From NCBI RefSeq assembly GCF_001185345.1, contig NZ_KQ236748.1:1-33064 (forward strand): a stretch of DNA of 33,064 bases, written 5' to 3'. Both the position numbers and the translations under genes were made by a program. Below, piece by piece: positions 17,236-25,144 of this stretch. The first letter of the stretch is position 1. Each line of letters opens with the position of its first letter. The notes under the pieces were generated by a model. That model did not search any database, was not told the origin of the DNA, and saw only the letters and a list, made by a program, of their open reading frames with translations. Source of the DNA: Dorea sp. D27. GTDB taxonomy: Bacteria > Bacillota > Clostridia > Lachnospirales > Lachnospiraceae.

Positions 17236-17264
17236 AAAAGGTAAGAGCATTAAGCTCTTACCTT
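17236..17264 (-). terminator. hairpin between lanA and lanM, probable partial terminator
   Basis: AAGGTAAGAGC (17238-17248) pairs perfectly with GCTCTTACCTT (17254-17264) around a 5-nt loop; on the minus strand the stem is followed by TTTTCTT. It lies 5 bp after the precursor stop codon. Leaky terminators here are common in lanthipeptide operons and give more precursor than enzyme. Confidence 0.8.
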
Positions 17265-17268
17265 CTTC

Positions 17269-17421
17269 TTAATTACAGCAAATAATTGTGCAGAACTGAG
17301 AACAAGCCAATGTCCACGTTGAATACGGTACGCCAACTTCTTCATTAACAAGTGTTTGCACTTCTTCAAACTCCTGCAACAAATCACCGGCTAATTCCAT
17401 ATTTTTTTCTTCTCTCATCAT
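17269..17421 (-). CDS. lanA: lanthipeptide precursor LanA
   Basis: This 50-aa open frame has an excellent ribosome site (AGGAGG, 7 nt before ATG). Residues 1-30 form an acidic leader (nine Asp/Glu, ending NEEVG) as expected for LanM substrates. The remainder has no charged residue and ends TLACSQFCTIICCN. Thr37-Cys40, Ser41-Cys44 and Thr45-Cys48 are three back-to-back (Ser/Thr)-x-x-Cys units; Ser34, Thr35 and Cys49 are left for a further ring or dehydro residues. A double-glycine cleavage motif is absent (only VG at 29-30), and the window encodes no LanT. It is encoded 26 bp after the sensor kinase gene and 79 bp before lanM. The gene call is strong; the leader/core boundary is inference. Confidence 0.88.
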   Translation of the reverse strand: MMREEKNMELAGDLLQEFEEVQTLVNEEVGVPYSTWTLACSQFCTIICCN

Positions 17422-17447
17422 CTTTTAGCCTCCTCCCTATAATAAAT

Positions 17448-18752
17448 TTATAATCCATTCTCAAAGAATGTAATTACTACTGTAAATATATCTTCAGTAT
17501 GACTACAGTGCACTTCTCCATCATACTTTTCCACTAATGACTTTACAGATTGTAAGCCAAGTCCGTGTATTGCTTTATTATGTTTCTCTGTTACATACCT
17601 TCCATCCTTCATCATTATTTGCTTTTCAATGCTATTTTTTATTTTAATTATCATAACTTGCTTTTTCTTCTTAATTGCAACATGTATCCATTTCTCTTTA
17701 TTTTCAATTTTATCACACGCTTCAATGGCATTATCTAAAAGATTAAAGAAAATAATTCCTAAATCATTTTCGTCTATTTGCTGACAAAGCCTTGAATCGA
17801 TATCAGCCCAAAAACGTACACCTTTTTGGTTTGCTTCATATCCTTTAAGATTTAGAACTAAATTTAACACTTGAGAATCACAAAAGGTGTAATTGCTTAG
17901 CTCTTCTAACGGCGTCACAATGTTTTCCAAGTATTGTTGTGCCTTATCGTATTCATTATGCTCCATGTAGTTCTTAAGTAATATCATATGATTTTTAAAA
18001 TCATGATAAACATAACGGCTATTTTCATATAAACCATAAAAATTATCATAGTTTTTCTCAAGTAATTCATTTTTCATTTGAATCATTTGAGCTTGAGATT
18101 TTAAATAAATACTTTTTAATTCAATAGCCATTAAAGTTAATAAAATCACCAAACAAGTAATTACAAAAAAACTATCTCCCAGACTATTAGCACCACCACG
18201 GTCTAATAGTGTAGTCAAAAGCCACCACCACCAAATTCCACCAACTGTGCCCAGGCCAAACAATGCTCCTCTATAGCTATCAATATCAAACTTTAGTTTA
18301 TTTGCATAACATTGTAAAATATAACAACTTGTAATCATTATTATTCTTGAGATAACATAAATAATAATTCTTCCGAAGCTGGCACTATAATATATTTTAT
18401 TCCAATAACCATCTCCAAGAATGCTTATCGCAAAAAACGATAAAGCTAAATCTAAAAGGGAAGTTAACAATAGGTAGTCAAGAATAAACATAAAACTAAG
18501 CAAAGCCTTTTTTCTGGTATAGGCATAAATCAGCCCCCAAATCATAGCAACCCCAGCTAATAGCACTAAAAAAGATGCAAATGTTATTGTTCGGTTCCAA
18601 ACTACAAAACAAGATATAATAAAAGTGCATATTATTATGTACCACCGGTGCCTCCCTACGACCTCCCCATGGTAGATCAGCTTATCACAGGCCCAGAAGC
18701 AAACGCCGATTTCTGCCAGCGCCAGGAAGAACTGCAGTATTTCCACTATCAT
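17448..18752 (-). CDS. AgrC-like sensor histidine kinase (GHKL family)
   Basis: This is a 434-aa membrane kinase. About six or seven hydrophobic segments fill residues 1-210 (such as 3-22, 38-56, 58-77, 84-112, 128-148, 165-183 and 195-212), a coiled-coil-like linker follows, then the dimerisation box YHDFKNHM with phospho-acceptor His 250. The N box is NLLDNAIEA (337-345) and the G box HGLGLQSV (396-403). This architecture is that of AgrC-type peptide sensors. Start: ATG at 18752, overlapping the regulator stop as ATGA, with GGGGAG 7 nt upstream. Codons from about residue 38 on are strikingly AT-rich (12 of 60 bases GC at 18301-18360) while the first 37 match the GC-richer regulator gene, so the gene looks mosaic. 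Confidence 0.93.
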   Translation of the reverse strand: MIVEILQFFLALAEIGVCFWACDKLIYHGEVVGRHRWYIIICTFIISCFVVWNRTITFASFLVLLAGVAMIWGLIYAYTRKKALLSFMFILDYLLLTSLLDLALSFFAISILGDGYWNKIYYSASFGRIIIYVISRIIMITSCYILQCYANKLKFDIDSYRGALFGLGTVGGIWWWWLLTTLLDRGGANSLGDSFFVITCLVILLTLMAIELKSIYLKSQAQMIQMKNELLEKNYDNFYGLYENSRYVYHDFKNHMILLKNYMEHNEYDKAQQYLENIVTPLEELSNYTFCDSQVLNLVLNLKGYEANQKGVRFWADIDSRLCQQIDENDLGIIFFNLLDNAIEACDKIENKEKWIHVAIKKKKQVMIIKIKNSIEKQIMMKDGRYVTEKHNKAIHGLGLQSVKSLVEKYDGEVHCSHTEDIFTVVITFFENGL

Positions 18753-19474
18753 ATATGCTCTCCCCAATATTGGTTGATCCGCTGTTTTACGGACTTGACG
18801 TTGGCCCTGCTTATTTCCATAATATCGCCATTGTCCATATGGACTTCATTTCTAATTATCTTGTCTATCCGCTCTATATTTACAATACTGCCCCGTTCTA
18901 TCTGTATAAAAGACGAACCTTCCAGCTCCTTAAGCACCTTTTCCAAAGTTGACCTTTTCTTGTGGATACCGTTGTCTGTAACGATGGCCGTATTCTTTCC
19001 TTCTTTGTACATGCGGATTATCTTCGGATGGTCTATCTTTTCATATCTGATATTGTTATGTATTACGAGAAACTGGTCTGTCTTGTTCTTCAGATTATTC
19101 TGAATCTTTTCAAGAACATACGGAAGCGTTGTCTTCATTTTGCCTTTCAGTATATACTGGTAAGCCTGAATACTCAGGTCATAACTGTATATGGCAAATT
19201 CCGGATGTGACGTTAGGAATACGATATACGCATTCTCTTGTACTTTCCTTATATATTTAGCCAGCTCTATGCCATTCACTCCCGGCATCTCAACATCCAG
19301 CAGATACAGGTCATACTGCCTGTTTTCTTCCAGTTCATATCTCAGCATTATGGGCTTCGTAAAGCACTTGACATTGTCAGCCTGCTCCTGACTTTTGCCC
19401 ACTTTATCCAGCACAATCGTGTGCACCAGTTCCACGATTTCCGGATTGTCATCAACAATAGCTACTCTTATCAT
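18749..19474 (-). CDS. LytTR response regulator (AgrA-like)
   Basis: This is a 241-aa regulator. The receiver domain spans 1-125 with acidic pocket VDDN (7-10), phospho-acceptor Asp 60 (LYLLDVEMPG), the switch Thr in VFLTSHPEFA and Lys in ILKGKM. The LytTR DNA-binding domain, about 140-238, has IRYEKIDHPKIIRMYKEGKNTAIVT and SSFIQIERGSIVNIERIDKI. LytTR proteins bind pairs of direct repeats upstream of target promoters. It overlaps the kinase gene by 4 bp and follows the 185-aa gene by 12 bp, so they form one operon. Base composition is typical of the flanks, unlike most of the kinase gene. Confidence 0.95.
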   Translation of the reverse strand: MIRVAIVDDNPEIVELVHTIVLDKVGKSQEQADNVKCFTKPIMLRYELEENRQYDLYLLDVEMPGVNGIELAKYIRKVQENAYIVFLTSHPEFAIYSYDLSIQAYQYILKGKMKTTLPYVLEKIQNNLKNKTDQFLVIHNNIRYEKIDHPKIIRMYKEGKNTAIVTDNGIHKKRSTLEKVLKELEGSSFIQIERGSIVNIERIDKIIRNEVHMDNGDIMEISRANVKSVKQRINQYWGEHI

Positions 19475-19486
19475 AACGTATCTCTC

Positions 19487-20044
19487 TTATCTTTTTATCG
19501 TAAAATAACGGTTCCGGCGCATATCCCAGAACTGGGAACGTCCATCCCGTATGGTCAGGCGGTACTTGTCCTTAGGTACTACATTCTTATTGCTGTCCAG
19601 CATTTTTCCGCTGTAGTAATAATACATTCCGTCTTTTCCATTATTTACCTTCTCTATTATATCATCTATTACCTCATGAATCGACATCGAATGTATATGA
19701 GGATTCCATCTGCCGATCATGCTCCTGACCTGGCTCTTATTGGCCTTTATGACGGGGCAGTCATCGTACAGCCGGATGAGCAGATCCTCTTTCTTCATAT
19801 CCAGCGCATTTATGACGCGGTCAAATAAGCGCCTGTTATCTTCATAGTCGTTACCCTGTTCCAGATACACCTGCATATGCGCCAGCGACTGGCGCACATA
19901 TCGTTTGTCACCGCTGACCAGATATTTTTCATAGAGCCAGCCAATGCTGTCTATGAGCACTTCGCCTGTCTCAAGCCCTTCCTTCTCCAGATTCATTACG
20001 GCCAGCCGGATAGTTTCTGCGTACTCATTCGTGTGTTTAATCAT
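19487..20044 (-). CDS. protein of unknown function heading the lan regulatory operon
   Basis: This is a 185-aa soluble, highly charged protein that I do not recognise. The first 110 residues look α-helical (MIKHTNEYAETIRLAVMNLE..., RYVRQSLAHMQVYLE). The remainder holds WNPHIHSMSIHEVIDDIIEKV and a C-terminal, probably β-rich segment (GMYYYYSGKML...KYRLTIRDGRSQFWDMRRNRYFTIKR). There is no signal peptide or membrane segment. It is first in the operon with the response regulator (12 bp downstream) and kinase, and divergent from an XRE regulator across a 121-bp region with two direct repeats. A role in the same signalling circuit is likely from position only. The start follows GACGGAG. Confidence 0.75.
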   Translation of the reverse strand: MIKHTNEYAETIRLAVMNLEKEGLETGEVLIDSIGWLYEKYLVSGDKRYVRQSLAHMQVYLEQGNDYEDNRRLFDRVINALDMKKEDLLIRLYDDCPVIKANKSQVRSMIGRWNPHIHSMSIHEVIDDIIEKVNNGKDGMYYYYSGKMLDSNKNVVPKDKYRLTIRDGRSQFWDMRRNRYFTIKR

Positions 20045-20077
20045 TCACTCCGTCTCCGTCTTATATGTCCGTTTTTT

Positions 20078-20108
20078 TGCATATTAGTAAATATATATGC
20101 ATATTAGT
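20078..20108. promoter_or_regulatory. paired 11-bp direct repeats in divergent promoter region
   Basis: TGCATATTAGT occurs at 20078-20088 and 20098-20108, exactly 20 bp apart, between the 185-aa gene and the XRE gene. Two direct repeats about two helical turns apart is the layout of LytTR-protein sites; the XRE protein is the other candidate binder. A possible −10 box (TATAAG, 20065-20060) for the minus-strand operon would place the proximal repeat at its −35. Confidence 0.6.
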
Positions 20109-20165
20109 TATTTCATATTTTTATAAAATATTGTTACACTAATCCCAAAAGCGAAAGGAGCCATC

Positions 20166-20501
20166 ATGGAAGAAAAAATCGGATTAAGAGTAAAGCAGGC
20201 CAGATTGGATGCCGGACTTACTCAGGAAGAACTGGCTGAAAAAGCAAACTTGTCTTCTAGTTTTATCAGCCGTCTGGAAAATGGAAAGATTCTTCCCAGT
20301 GTAAAGAAACTTCATATGCTGGCCGATATATTAGACGTCGGGCTGGAAGATCTGCTCCGCGATTTTTTTCGTCAATCAGGCGGGCCTTCGGATACGCTTA
20401 CAGAACAAATCTTTTTTCATGTAGATATGATGACTGTTCCTGAAAAACAATATCTATTGGCATACGTCGAATTATTTCGCAACTTTATAGAAAAAAGATA
20501 A
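20166..20501 (+). CDS. XRE-family transcriptional regulator
   Basis: This 111-aa regulator has an N-terminal Cro/C1-type helix-turn-helix (IGLRVKQARLDAGLTQEELAEKANLSSSFISRLENGKILPSVKKLHMLADIL, about residues 5-57; the run is split here only for description) and a short helical C-terminal part (VPEKQYLLAYVELFRNFIEK) that probably dimerises. It resembles SinR-like repressors in size and layout. The start follows AAAGGAG. It is divergent from the operon that ends in the lanthipeptide genes and shares its 121-bp promoter region, so it may regulate that operon and itself. A terminator follows 80 bp downstream. Confidence 0.92.
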   Translation: MEEKIGLRVKQARLDAGLTQEELAEKANLSSSFISRLENGKILPSVKKLHMLADILDVGLEDLLRDFFRQSGGPSDTLTEQIFFHVDMMTVPEKQYLLAYVELFRNFIEKR

Positions 20502-20580
20502 CATGTTTTAAGGAAGCATATGTAAACTTGTCTTTAAATAGTATGGTTTTGTCCTTAAACAGGAGAATATAGAGCGAATA

Positions 20581-20608
20581 AAAAAACAGGCACATATGCC
20601 TGTTTTTT
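20581..20608. terminator. bidirectional terminator between xre and amylase genes
   Basis: AAAAACAGGCA (20582-20592) pairs with TGCCTGTTTTT (20597-20607) around a 4-nt loop, with A/T runs on both sides. It serves the convergent XRE gene (plus) and the GH13 gene (minus, stop at 20630). Confidence 0.9.
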
Positions 20609-20629
20609 TGTTCTTGTATTCTATGTCCC

Positions 20630-22678
20630 CTATCTTTCTTCCACAATCGTCTCAAGCACAAGGGCGGAATGTGCCCCCATATTGACGACAAGTTCACCGT
20701 CAACAACAAGATACTCTTCGTACTCTGTCGTATACCCTTTGGAGTAGGAGTAGATGAGCCTCTTCATCCGGCATTTGGCCGGTACTTCAGCCCTCCAGAC
20801 TGGTACGGTCACTTCTGTGAGCTCACTTCTATTATTGACAATTACGATAATCTGCTCTTCCCTGAGGAAACGGCTATAAGCCAGGACATTTTCAGCCCAT
20901 GTCAGCATGCTCAGCGAGCCCGTCCTCAGTGCTTTGTGCTCTTTGTGTATACGAATCACTTCCTTATGGAAAGACAGCATCTCCTTATCTTCGTTTCCCC
21001 ATGGATACGTACGCCTGTTGTCAGGATCTGTGAATCCGCACACTCCGGCCTCATCCCCGTAATATACGGTCGGCGCCCCAATCCAGGTCATCTGGATTAC
21101 GACCGCCTCACGCATGACTGCAGTATTGACATACGCTTCCGCCGCCTGCGGACCCAGCCTCTCTACACGGCCAACCATATGGTTCGTCCTTGTCAGAAAT
21201 CTGGAATGGTCGTGGTTGGACAGCTCATTCATAGCCACCTGGAGAGATGGCGTCAGCATATTAGACATGTGGTGTGAGATAGAGCCGACAAAGTTATCCG
21301 CATTTCCCGACAGCTCTTCCCGTGCTTCGTCACTGTGCTTTTCCATACCTGTCAGGAACCACGTGACCGGTTCCATGAACGCGTCATAGTTCATGACCGT
21401 ATCCCACTCGTCACCTCTGAGCCACTCGCTTGGATCGCCATAGTGCTCCGCAAGTATAAGCGCATCGGGATTGGCATCTTTTACCGCTTCCCGGAACTTC
21501 TTCCAGAACTGATGGTTATATTCATTGCTGCGCCCCAGATCTGCAGCTACGTCCAGACGCCAGCCGTCCACATTGTACGGGGGCGAAACCCACTTACGTC
21601 CGATATATAAAATGTAATTTTCCAGTTTTACAGAATCTTCATAGTTCAGCTTCGGCAGGGTATCGTGTCCCCACCACCCATCGTAATTATGATTGTATGG
21701 CCAGTTTTCCGGCTCCTCTTTGTAAAATCTAAAATAGCTCCTGTATGGACTGTCCGGAGATACGTACGCCCCTTTGGCATAACCGTCATGACTTTCATAT
21801 ATTCTTTCCCTGTCCATCCATTTATTGAATGAACCGCAATGGTTAAACACCCCGTCCAGTATAATCTTCATTCCCCGCCTGTGAAGTTCTTCCACCAGCT
21901 GTATGAACAGCTGGTTGCTGGCTTCCAGATTCCTGCGGTCTGTCGTGCGCTTCTGGTACTTGCTCGCCTTAGAGTTGTCAGTCACACCTTCGGACAGGAC
22001 TTCTCCTCCGTCTTCCAATATCACTCCGTAGTGAGGGTCGATATAATCGTAATCCTGAATATCATACTTATGGTTCGACGGCGATACGAACAGCGGGTTA
22101 AAGTACAGTACCTCGACTCCAAGGTCCTGCAGGTAATCCAGCTTATCCATGACGCCTTTCAGGTCTCCCCCGTAAAATTCACGCACCCCCATCGTATCAG
22201 GATACTTGTTCCAGTCCGTGACCTTACGGCTGTAGCCTCCAATATAAAAATATTCGTTTGACTCTACGTCATTGGACTTATCCCCATTATAGAAGCGGTC
22301 GGTGTATATCTGATACATCACGGCTCCCTTGGCCCAATCCGGTGTAGAAAATCCCGGTGCTATAACAAAATCATAAAATTCAACAACCTCTTTTGACACA
22401 CCACATCTGTTATAAAAACAGACTTCTTCACCAGAGCGGATTTCAAAGCAATAGTGGAAACGCTCCTCATTCAGCCGCCAGCTGATTGTGTAGTAGTCGA
22501 ACCCGCCCCTGGTCTCATCTAGCTCCATTTCGTAACCACCGACCCTGGTTACGAGGCGGACACTGTCCACATCATCTTTGGCTGTCCGGAACCGGAGCGT
22601 CACCCTCTTATTTTCCGCCGGTTCGGGCGGACTGACGTAGCTCGCAGTTCCATCACAAAACAAAGCTTGTTCCTTCAT
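20630..22678 (-). CDS. GH13 α-amylase family glycosidase, intracellular
   Basis: This is a 682-aa enzyme acting on α-1,4-linked glucans, probably maltodextrins or related oligosaccharides. A β-sandwich N-terminal domain (about 1-110) precedes the (β/α)8 barrel starting at WAKGAVMYQIYTDRF. The conserved regions are DGVFNHCG, GWRLDVAAD (nucleophile Asp 376), ILAEHYG (acid/base Glu 411) and LSNHDHSR (Asp 490); a C-terminal β domain follows. The N-terminal domain suggests the neopullulanase/cyclomaltodextrinase side of GH13. There is no signal peptide, so it acts in the cytoplasm on imported oligosaccharides. The ATG after AGAGGAATTGAGTTGC was preferred over a TTG three codons earlier. Confidence 0.94.
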   Translation of the reverse strand: MKEQALFCDGTASYVSPPEPAENKRVTLRFRTAKDDVDSVRLVTRVGGYEMELDETRGGFDYYTISWRLNEERFHYCFEIRSGEEVCFYNRCGVSKEVVEFYDFVIAPGFSTPDWAKGAVMYQIYTDRFYNGDKSNDVESNEYFYIGGYSRKVTDWNKYPDTMGVREFYGGDLKGVMDKLDYLQDLGVEVLYFNPLFVSPSNHKYDIQDYDYIDPHYGVILEDGGEVLSEGVTDNSKASKYQKRTTDRRNLEASNQLFIQLVEELHRRGMKIILDGVFNHCGSFNKWMDRERIYESHDGYAKGAYVSPDSPYRSYFRFYKEEPENWPYNHNYDGWWGHDTLPKLNYEDSVKLENYILYIGRKWVSPPYNVDGWRLDVAADLGRSNEYNHQFWKKFREAVKDANPDALILAEHYGDPSEWLRGDEWDTVMNYDAFMEPVTWFLTGMEKHSDEAREELSGNADNFVGSISHHMSNMLTPSLQVAMNELSNHDHSRFLTRTNHMVGRVERLGPQAAEAYVNTAVMREAVVIQMTWIGAPTVYYGDEAGVCGFTDPDNRRTYPWGNEDKEMLSFHKEVIRIHKEHKALRTGSLSMLTWAENVLAYSRFLREEQIIVIVNNRSELTEVTVPVWRAEVPAKCRMKRLIYSYSKGYTTEYEEYLVVDGELVVNMGAHSALVLETIVEER

Positions 22679-22705
22679 GCAACTCAATTCCTCTCTATAT
22701 TATAT

Positions 22706-22734
22706 ATCATACTTATTGAACATTATTAGTCCAA
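22706..22734 (-). promoter_or_regulatory. promoter of the GH13 gene
   Basis: On the minus strand the −35 box is TTGGAC (22734-22729), the spacer is 17 bp and the −10 box is TATGAT (22711-22706), 28 bp before the start codon. Confidence 0.6.
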
Positions 22735-22741
22735 TAAGTAT
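22709..22741. promoter_or_regulatory. inverted repeat over the GH13 promoter, operator-like
   Basis: ATACTTATTG (22709-22718) and CAATAAGTAT (22732-22741) are perfect 10-bp arms with a 13-bp spacer, touching both −35 and −10 boxes. No T run follows on the minus strand, so an operator is more likely than a terminator for ftsH. Confidence 0.6.
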
Positions 22742-22752
22742 ATATTTTTTCT

Positions 22753-24600
22753 TTAAGCTTCAGACACCTCTCCTGTAAATAATGATTCAAATTCATCTCT
22801 TGATATTTTTTCTTTCTCCAGCAGCAATTCCGCACATGAATGCAGCACATCATCGTATTTCTTGATAATGCTTCTTGCCCTGCCGTAGCACTCGTCTATA
22901 ATGCGCTTAACTTCCTGGTCGATAATCGTTGCAACGCTTTCTCCGTATCCTCTTGATGCATGTGCCAGATCGCGGCCGATAAATACTTCGTCACTGTCGT
23001 CATCGTAATTGACAAGACCGACCGTCTCGGACATGCCGAACTTCGTCACCATGGATTTCGCCAGGCTTGTTGCCTGTTTAATGTCCTGTGACGCTCCTGT
23101 CGTTATATCATCAAGAACCTCTTCCTCTGCGACCCGGCCTCCAAGCGCAACCGTTATGTCCTGAAGCATCTTTCCTCTTGTATTGAACATCTCATCATTT
23201 TCAGGGAGGGGCATCGTGTACCCTCCAGCTCCTCCGGTCGGTATGATGGATACGCTGTATACCGGCCCCACATCCGGCAGCACGTGGAACAGTATCGCAT
23301 GGCCGGCTTCGTGGAACGCCGTAATCCGTTTTTCTTTTTCAGAAATGATGCGGCTTTTCTTTTCCGCACCGATACCTACTTTGACAAATGCTTTTCTAAT
23401 ATCTTCTTGCTTCAGATAGATACGGTTGTCTTTTGCCGCGATGATAGCAGACTCATTTAGAAGGTTTTCGAGATCTGCGCCGGTAAATCCCGCCGTCGTC
23501 TGGGCAATCTGCTTTAAATCGACTTCTTCGCTGAGCGGTTTGCCTTTTGCGTGCACTTTCAGTATATCTTCCCTTCCTTTGACGTCAGGGCGCCCTACCA
23601 TGACCTTCCTGTCAAAACGTCCCGGCCGCAAGATGGCGGGATCCAGTATATCGACCCTGTTCGTCGCCGCCATTACGATGATACCCTCGTTCACGCCGAA
23701 TCCGTCCATCTCTACAAGCAGCTGGTTCAGCGTCTGCTCCCTCTCGTCATGGCCGCCGCCCATACCGGTACCGCGCCGTCTGGCCACTGCATCAATCTCA
23801 TCGATAAAGATGATGCAGGGTGCATTTTTCTTGGCTTCCTCAAACAGGTCACGGACACGGGACGCTCCGACACCGACGAACATTTCCACAAAGTCAGAGC
23901 CTGATATGGTGAAGAACGGCACGCCCGCCTCTCCGGCCACCGCTTTTGCGAGAAGCGTCTTACCTGTACCGGGAGGGCCTACGAGAAGCACGCCTTTGGG
24001 GATACGCGCTCCGACCTGGATATATTTTTTCGGAGATTTGAGGAAATCCACGATCTCCTCCAGCTCTTCTTTTTCTTCCTGAAGCCCCGCAACCTGGGCA
24101 AATGTTATCTTCTTATCTGTATCCGTGCTCAGCCTTGCACGGCTCTTCCCAAAGCTCATGGCCTTCGCATTGGCCCCGCCGCCCTGACGGTTCATCAGGA
24201 AGAATATAATCAATATGCCGCCAAACATGAGCAGCATAGGTACAATCGTAGTTGTCAGCCAGCTGTCCTGCGGCACATCCGGCATCTCATAGTCGATTCC
24301 TTTTTCCTTCAGGTAGCTCTGGATCTCATTGACATCTGACACATAGTAATATCTTACCTCGCTGTCAGAGCTCTTCTTGTCTTTCAGTTCTATCTCTACC
24401 CGGCCTGTAGGAACATTTTTATTTTGTGATACGACTACAGATTCTACGTTGTCTTTCACGATTACCTTCTGAAATTCCTTCCAGGTCAATTCTTTTTCTT
24501 TCTGGTCAAACTGATTGGTGAACCAAAGTGCCGCGAATAAGAACACGACAAAAATAAGCAAGGTTACACCACTCAGCCCTCTTCCTTTTTTCTCGTTCAA
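22753..24600 (-). CDS. ftsH: ATP-dependent zinc metalloprotease FtsH
   Basis: This 615-aa membrane protease degrades damaged or regulatory proteins. Two membrane helices (about 11-27 and 114-136) flank a small extracytoplasmic domain. The AAA+ domain has Walker A GPPGTGKT (208-215), Walker B IIFIDEID and the second region of homology with ILRPGRFDR. The peptidase domain has the zinc motif HEAGH and the later conserved Asp. Length is typical. It is the last gene of tilS-hpt-ftsH, 16 bp after hpt, an order conserved in Bacillus and clostridia. Confidence 0.98.
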   Translation of the reverse strand: MNEKKGRGLSGVTLLIFVVFLFAALWFTNQFDQKEKELTWKEFQKVIVKDNVESVVVSQNKNVPTGRVEIELKDKKSSDSEVRYYYVSDVNEIQSYLKEKGIDYEMPDVPQDSWLTTTIVPMLLMFGGILIIFFLMNRQGGGANAKAMSFGKSRARLSTDTDKKITFAQVAGLQEEKEELEEIVDFLKSPKKYIQVGARIPKGVLLVGPPGTGKTLLAKAVAGEAGVPFFTISGSDFVEMFVGVGASRVRDLFEEAKKNAPCIIFIDEIDAVARRRGTGMGGGHDEREQTLNQLLVEMDGFGVNEGIIVMAATNRVDILDPAILRPGRFDRKVMVGRPDVKGREDILKVHAKGKPLSEEVDLKQIAQTTAGFTGADLENLLNESAIIAAKDNRIYLKQEDIRKAFVKVGIGAEKKSRIISEKEKRITAFHEAGHAILFHVLPDVGPVYSVSIIPTGGAGGYTMPLPENDEMFNTRGKMLQDITVALGGRVAEEEVLDDITTGASQDIKQATSLAKSMVTKFGMSETVGLVNYDDDSDEVFIGRDLAHASRGYGESVATIIDQEVKRIIDECYGRARSIIKKYDDVLHSCAELLLEKEKISRDEFESLFTGEVSEA

Positions 24601-24616
24601 TGTTTAAAGCCCCTTT

Positions 24617-25144
24617 CTACTCCACACCTTCCACTACTCCGATGTATGGTAGATTTCTATATTTTTGGGCATAATCCAGCCCATATCCCACTACGAATTC
24701 GTCCGGAATCTCAAATCCCACATAATCCACTGTGACGTCCCTTACGCGTCTCTCCGGCTTATCCAGCAGTGTGCACAGCTTCATGCTGTTTGGATGTCTC
24801 TTGGCAAGTATGTCCAGCAGATAATACAGGGTCCTTCCTGAGTCGATGATATCCTCAACGACGAGCACATCCTTGCCTTCAAGTGCTTCATCCAGGTCTT
24901 TTGCTATCTTGACGACGCCGCTTGAGGCCGTACCGTCGCCATAGCTGCTGACGCTCATAAAGTCCATGGATACAGGAATAGAGATCTTCTTTGCCAATTC
25001 ACACATAAAGAATACCCCGCCTTTCAGCACGCAGATGAGGTGCACCTGTTTCCCTGCATAATCTTCGCTGATTTTTCTGCCTAATTCCTCAATCCTCTTT
25101 GCAACTTCTTCTTCCGACAACAATACCTTTACAGTCTCTGCCAT
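24617..25144 (-). CDS. hpt: hypoxanthine phosphoribosyltransferase
   Basis: This 175-aa purine salvage enzyme converts hypoxanthine or guanine with PRPP to IMP or GMP. The PRPP-binding motif VLVVEDIIDSGRTL is at about 94-107; the CVLKGGVFFMCEL loop (about 38-50) and FMSVSSYGDG are also as in the family, and VGFEIPDEFVVGYGLDYAQ is the base-binding end. The start is behind GGAGGAG, and the first 56 bp overlap the 3' end of tilS in another frame, so translation is likely coupled. A neighbouring tilS and ftsH is the standard firmicute arrangement. Confidence 0.97.
   Translation of the reverse strand: MAETVKVLLSEEEVAKRIEELGRKISEDYAGKQVHLICVLKGGVFFMCELAKKISIPVSMDFMSVSSYGDGTASSGVVKIAKDLDEALEGKDVLVVEDIIDSGRTLYYLLDILAKRHPNSMKLCTLLDKPERRVRDVTVDYVGFEIPDEFVVGYGLDYAQKYRNLPYIGVVEGVE

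Noticed and set aside
17422..17470. Separate promoter for lanA at the end of the kinase gene (TTGAGA, 17 bp, TATAGG)
   Set aside because: Transcription would start inside the ribosome binding site; read-through from the kinase gene or a promoter further upstream is more likely.
20078..20108. Start of a CRISPR array
   Set aside because: Only two 11-bp repeats with a 9-bp gap; no further units or cas genes.
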